From positions 1 to 14,071 of the forward strand of contig DAOWFY010000154.1 of the NCBI GenBank assembly GCA_030637775.1: a DNA stretch of 14,071 bases. The letters are read 5' to 3'. The stretch comes from a bacterium (GTDB lineage Bacteria; Ratteibacteria; UBA8468). The stretch's first letter is position 1. Every line of letters starts with the position of its first letter. The notes under the pieces were generated by a model. That model made no database searches. It saw nothing but the letters and a program-made list of their open reading frames with translations, and was not told where the DNA came from. Positions 12,715 through 14,071 of the stretch are shown here, piece after piece. The position numbers and the translations under genes were made by a program.

Positions 12715-13885
12715 GTTTTAATCTTGTTAAGACGAAGAAACCAATTATTGCTAAAACAAAACTGACTAAAAAGGTATTCTCTAAGCCTATTTTTCCCATA
12801 AGTTTTACCCCAACAAAAGGTGCAATAATTCCCCTGATTCCCATTAAGGTATAGTGCAGCCCCATAAAATTTTGTACCTCCTCTCTCCTTGCTATTCCCA
12901 CGATATAATTATAACTACCTAAGTCCCAAGCCGAGAGGGCGATACCGTGAAAAGCTACTGCTAAAAAAAGAGGCCCCAAGGACTTAAAGGTATAGAGAAG
13001 GGGAAGAAGGCTTATCAGGAGAAAGGAGATACGTAAAGCAGAAAGTGGCTCCTTTTCCCCAACATATCTTCCCCAGAAGAAATAGCCAGCTAAAGCAAAA
13101 AGGGAGAAGGAAAAGCTTAAAGTTCCAATAATGAAATTGGAGAGTTTTAAGTAATCGACCAAGAGGATAATGTAAACCGGCATGGTCAAGAGGGAGCCAA
13201 ACCCTATTGAGAAGAGGGAAAGTTCTAAAAGGAGGAATCTTCTCTTCTTGAAAAGATCGGGTGAAAGTGTTAGGGGCTGGAATTTATGTCTCAGAGATAT
13301 TTTTTCCCTTCTGATTCTTATTCTGCGAAAGGATAAAACTGCCCCAATACCAAAGAGGCTGCCTAAAGGAAAGAGATAGCGGAAAGACTCTTTTCCAAAA
13401 TGGTCTAAAAGAAATCCGAATAAAAGAGTAGCCAGCATCATTGCCCCATACATAAATGTTCTCACGTAGCCCATTGCCTCTGCCCTTTTTCTCTCGGGAT
13501 AGACCTCCTTCATAATCCCACCATAGGCAGGATTCCCCATCCCTTCTAAAATATAAGAGAGAAGTACCAGGCAGCAATAGAAAAAAGAGCCCGTGACAAA
13601 AAACATCAGAAGCATCAATCCGCGAGCAATAACTTTTGGCCAGAAGACAAATGGCATCTTCCGCCGGCTGGAGGAAAGATGAGCCCAGAAAAGGGAAAGG
13701 AGCGCTCCCCAGAAAAGGGCCGAGGTAATCAGAGCAATCTGCAGAGAAGAGGAACCAATCTTACGCGCCACTACCGCCAAAAAACATAAAACAGAGCCCT
13801 GGTAAAGCCCAAAGAGGAACCCGGCCTGGCTATCGTAGTGGTAGACCAACTTTGTGTAGAAAGGAAACCTTCTCCCAAATAACAT
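12689..13885 (-). CDS. Major facilitator superfamily transporter
   Basis: Inner-membrane secondary transporter of unknown substrate. Seen: about 11-12 hydrophobic segments across 398 aa in two halves, with a basic cytoplasmic loop in the middle (about 200-215: RRIRIRREK). An MFS-like loop motif, GFLLDHFGK, lies near residue 160, and EGMGNPAYGGIMKEVYPERKRAEAMGY resembles the mid-N-half signature of MFS exporters. Start: AAAGGA lies just upstream of the ATG at 13885, and a TATGAT (13900-13905) could be a -10 box. It heads the - strand series, and tgt begins 26 nt before its stop. It could export drugs or metabolites or transport sugars; sequence alone does not decide. Confidence 0.8.
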   Translation of the reverse strand: MLFGRRFPFYTKLVYHYDSQAGFLFGLYQGSVLCFLAVVARKIGSSSLQIALITSALFWGALLSLFWAHLSSSRRKMPFVFWPKVIARGLMLLMFFVTGSFFYCCLVLLSYILEGMGNPAYGGIMKEVYPERKRAEAMGYVRTFMYGAMMLATLLFGFLLDHFGKESFRYLFPLGSLFGIGAVLSFRRIRIRREKISLRHKFQPLTLSPDLFKKRRFLLLELSLFSIGFGSLLTMPVYIILLVDYLKLSNFIIGTLSFSFSLFALAGYFFWGRYVGEKEPLSALRISFLLISLLPLLYTFKSLGPLFLAVAFHGIALSAWDLGSYNYIVGIARREEVQNFMGLHYTLMGIRGIIAPFVGVKLMGKIGLENTFLVSFVLAIIGFFVLTRLKHVQNNLPG

Positions 13886-13899
13886 TATCCTTTTATTCT

Positions 13900-13905
13900 A
13901 TCATA
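13900..13905 (-). promoter_or_regulatory. Possible -10 box for the MFS-tgt-tmk-holB series
   Basis: TATGAT on the - strand, 14 nt upstream of the MFS ATG. No good -35 is found 16-18 nt further up, so this is tentative. Confidence 0.3.
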
Positions 13906-13931
13906 ATTTCCCCTCTTATGGCGAAACAGCA

Positions 13932-13947
13932 TGTCTGGGTTCAGACA
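13932..13947. repeat. Small hairpin upstream of the MFS gene
   Basis: TGTCTG-GGTT-CAGACA, a perfect 6-bp stem with a 4-nt loop. It lies just upstream of the possible -10 box. It has no T-run, so it is not a simple terminator; it could be an operator or part of the neighbouring repeat cluster. Confidence 0.4.
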
Positions 13948-13967
13948 CATAGGTAAGAGTTAGGGTA

Positions 13968-14026
13968 AATATTATTCATAGTTAATGGGGGTTCTCCAAG
14001 GGGGAGTTAAAACTGTGAATAATGTT
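13968..14026. repeat. 59-bp hairpin element
   Basis: Arms 13968-13983 and 14011-14026 pair over 16 positions (core ATTATTCATAGTT with AACTGTGAATAAT), with two G-U type wobbles. An inner stem is formed by CTCC 13994-13997 and GGAG 14003-14006. No T-run follows on either strand. It is non-coding and sits next to the GC palindrome at 14032. Confidence 0.6.
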
Positions 14027-14031
14027 AATAA

Positions 14032-14052
14032 CCTGCCTGCCGGTAGGCAAGG
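14032..14052. repeat. GC palindrome, second copy
   Basis: CCTGCCTGCCGGTAGGCAAGG matches the mtaB palindrome (485-505) closely, with two differences in the right half. It lies in non-coding sequence at the window's right end, which supports a dispersed repeat family. Confidence 0.7.
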
Positions 14053-14071
14053 CTTCCCTTCCTTTTGACTC

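Overview
The window looks like a chromosomal segment from an uncultivated, AT-leaning, Gram-negative-type (two-membrane) bacterium. The evidence for this is a complete mlaE-mlaF-mlaD lipid-transport cassette (an outer-membrane maintenance system), the MEP isoprenoid gene ispD, a bacterial rpsF-ssb-rpsR-rplI-dnaB cluster, and many short palindromic repeats pushed into gene borders and even reading frames. That repeat-rich style reminds me of candidate phyla such as Omnitrophota, but the phylum is a guess. No phage, transposase, CRISPR or defence gene is visible. All protein-coding genes are housekeeping families, apart from one MFS transporter of unknown substrate.

Layout: one gene, mtaB (165-1403), lies on the + strand and converges on argJ with a 14-bp overlap. 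Everything else is on the - strand. In transcription order it reads: MFS transporter, tgt, tmk, holB, tRNA-Leu(CAG), rpsF, ssb, rpsR, rplI, dnaB, mlaE, mlaF, mlaD, a structured spacer, a YacL-like PIN/TRAM gene, a repeat spacer, ispD, argJ. Packing is very tight: start/stop overlaps of 1-4 nt are common, tgt starts inside the MFS gene, rpsR starts 65 nt inside ssb, and holB ends inside the tRNA gene. The clearest promoter (TTGACT, 16 bp, TATAAT) sits in the 40-bp gap between the tRNA and rpsF. It would start transcription only about 3-4 nt before the rpsF ATG.

Functional grouping: tRNA modification (mtaB, tgt) and a tRNA; DNA replication and precursors (tmk, holB, ssb, dnaB); ribosomal proteins (bS6, bS18, bL9); envelope lipid transport (mlaEFD); arginine and isoprenoid biosynthesis (argJ, ispD).

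The unusual content is the repeats. (1) A perfect 25-nt repeat is present three times around ispD. One copy supplies the ispD stop codon and last residues, one abuts its start codon, and the third forms a 130-bp inverted-repeat element with the second. (2) A multi-branch inverted-repeat element, with a duplicated arm, lies between the PIN/TRAM gene and mlaD. (3) GC-rich palindromes encode an LPAGR peptide inside MtaB and recur at the right end of the window, with a possible variant in tmk. (4) Two copies of a GAGATTCTTC...TCAGAATGAC repeat fill the dnaB/rplI and tmk/holB gaps. (5) A hairpin element lies upstream of the MFS gene. I see no convincing new multi-gene system; the points most worth checking are the repeats and the overlapping gene architecture.
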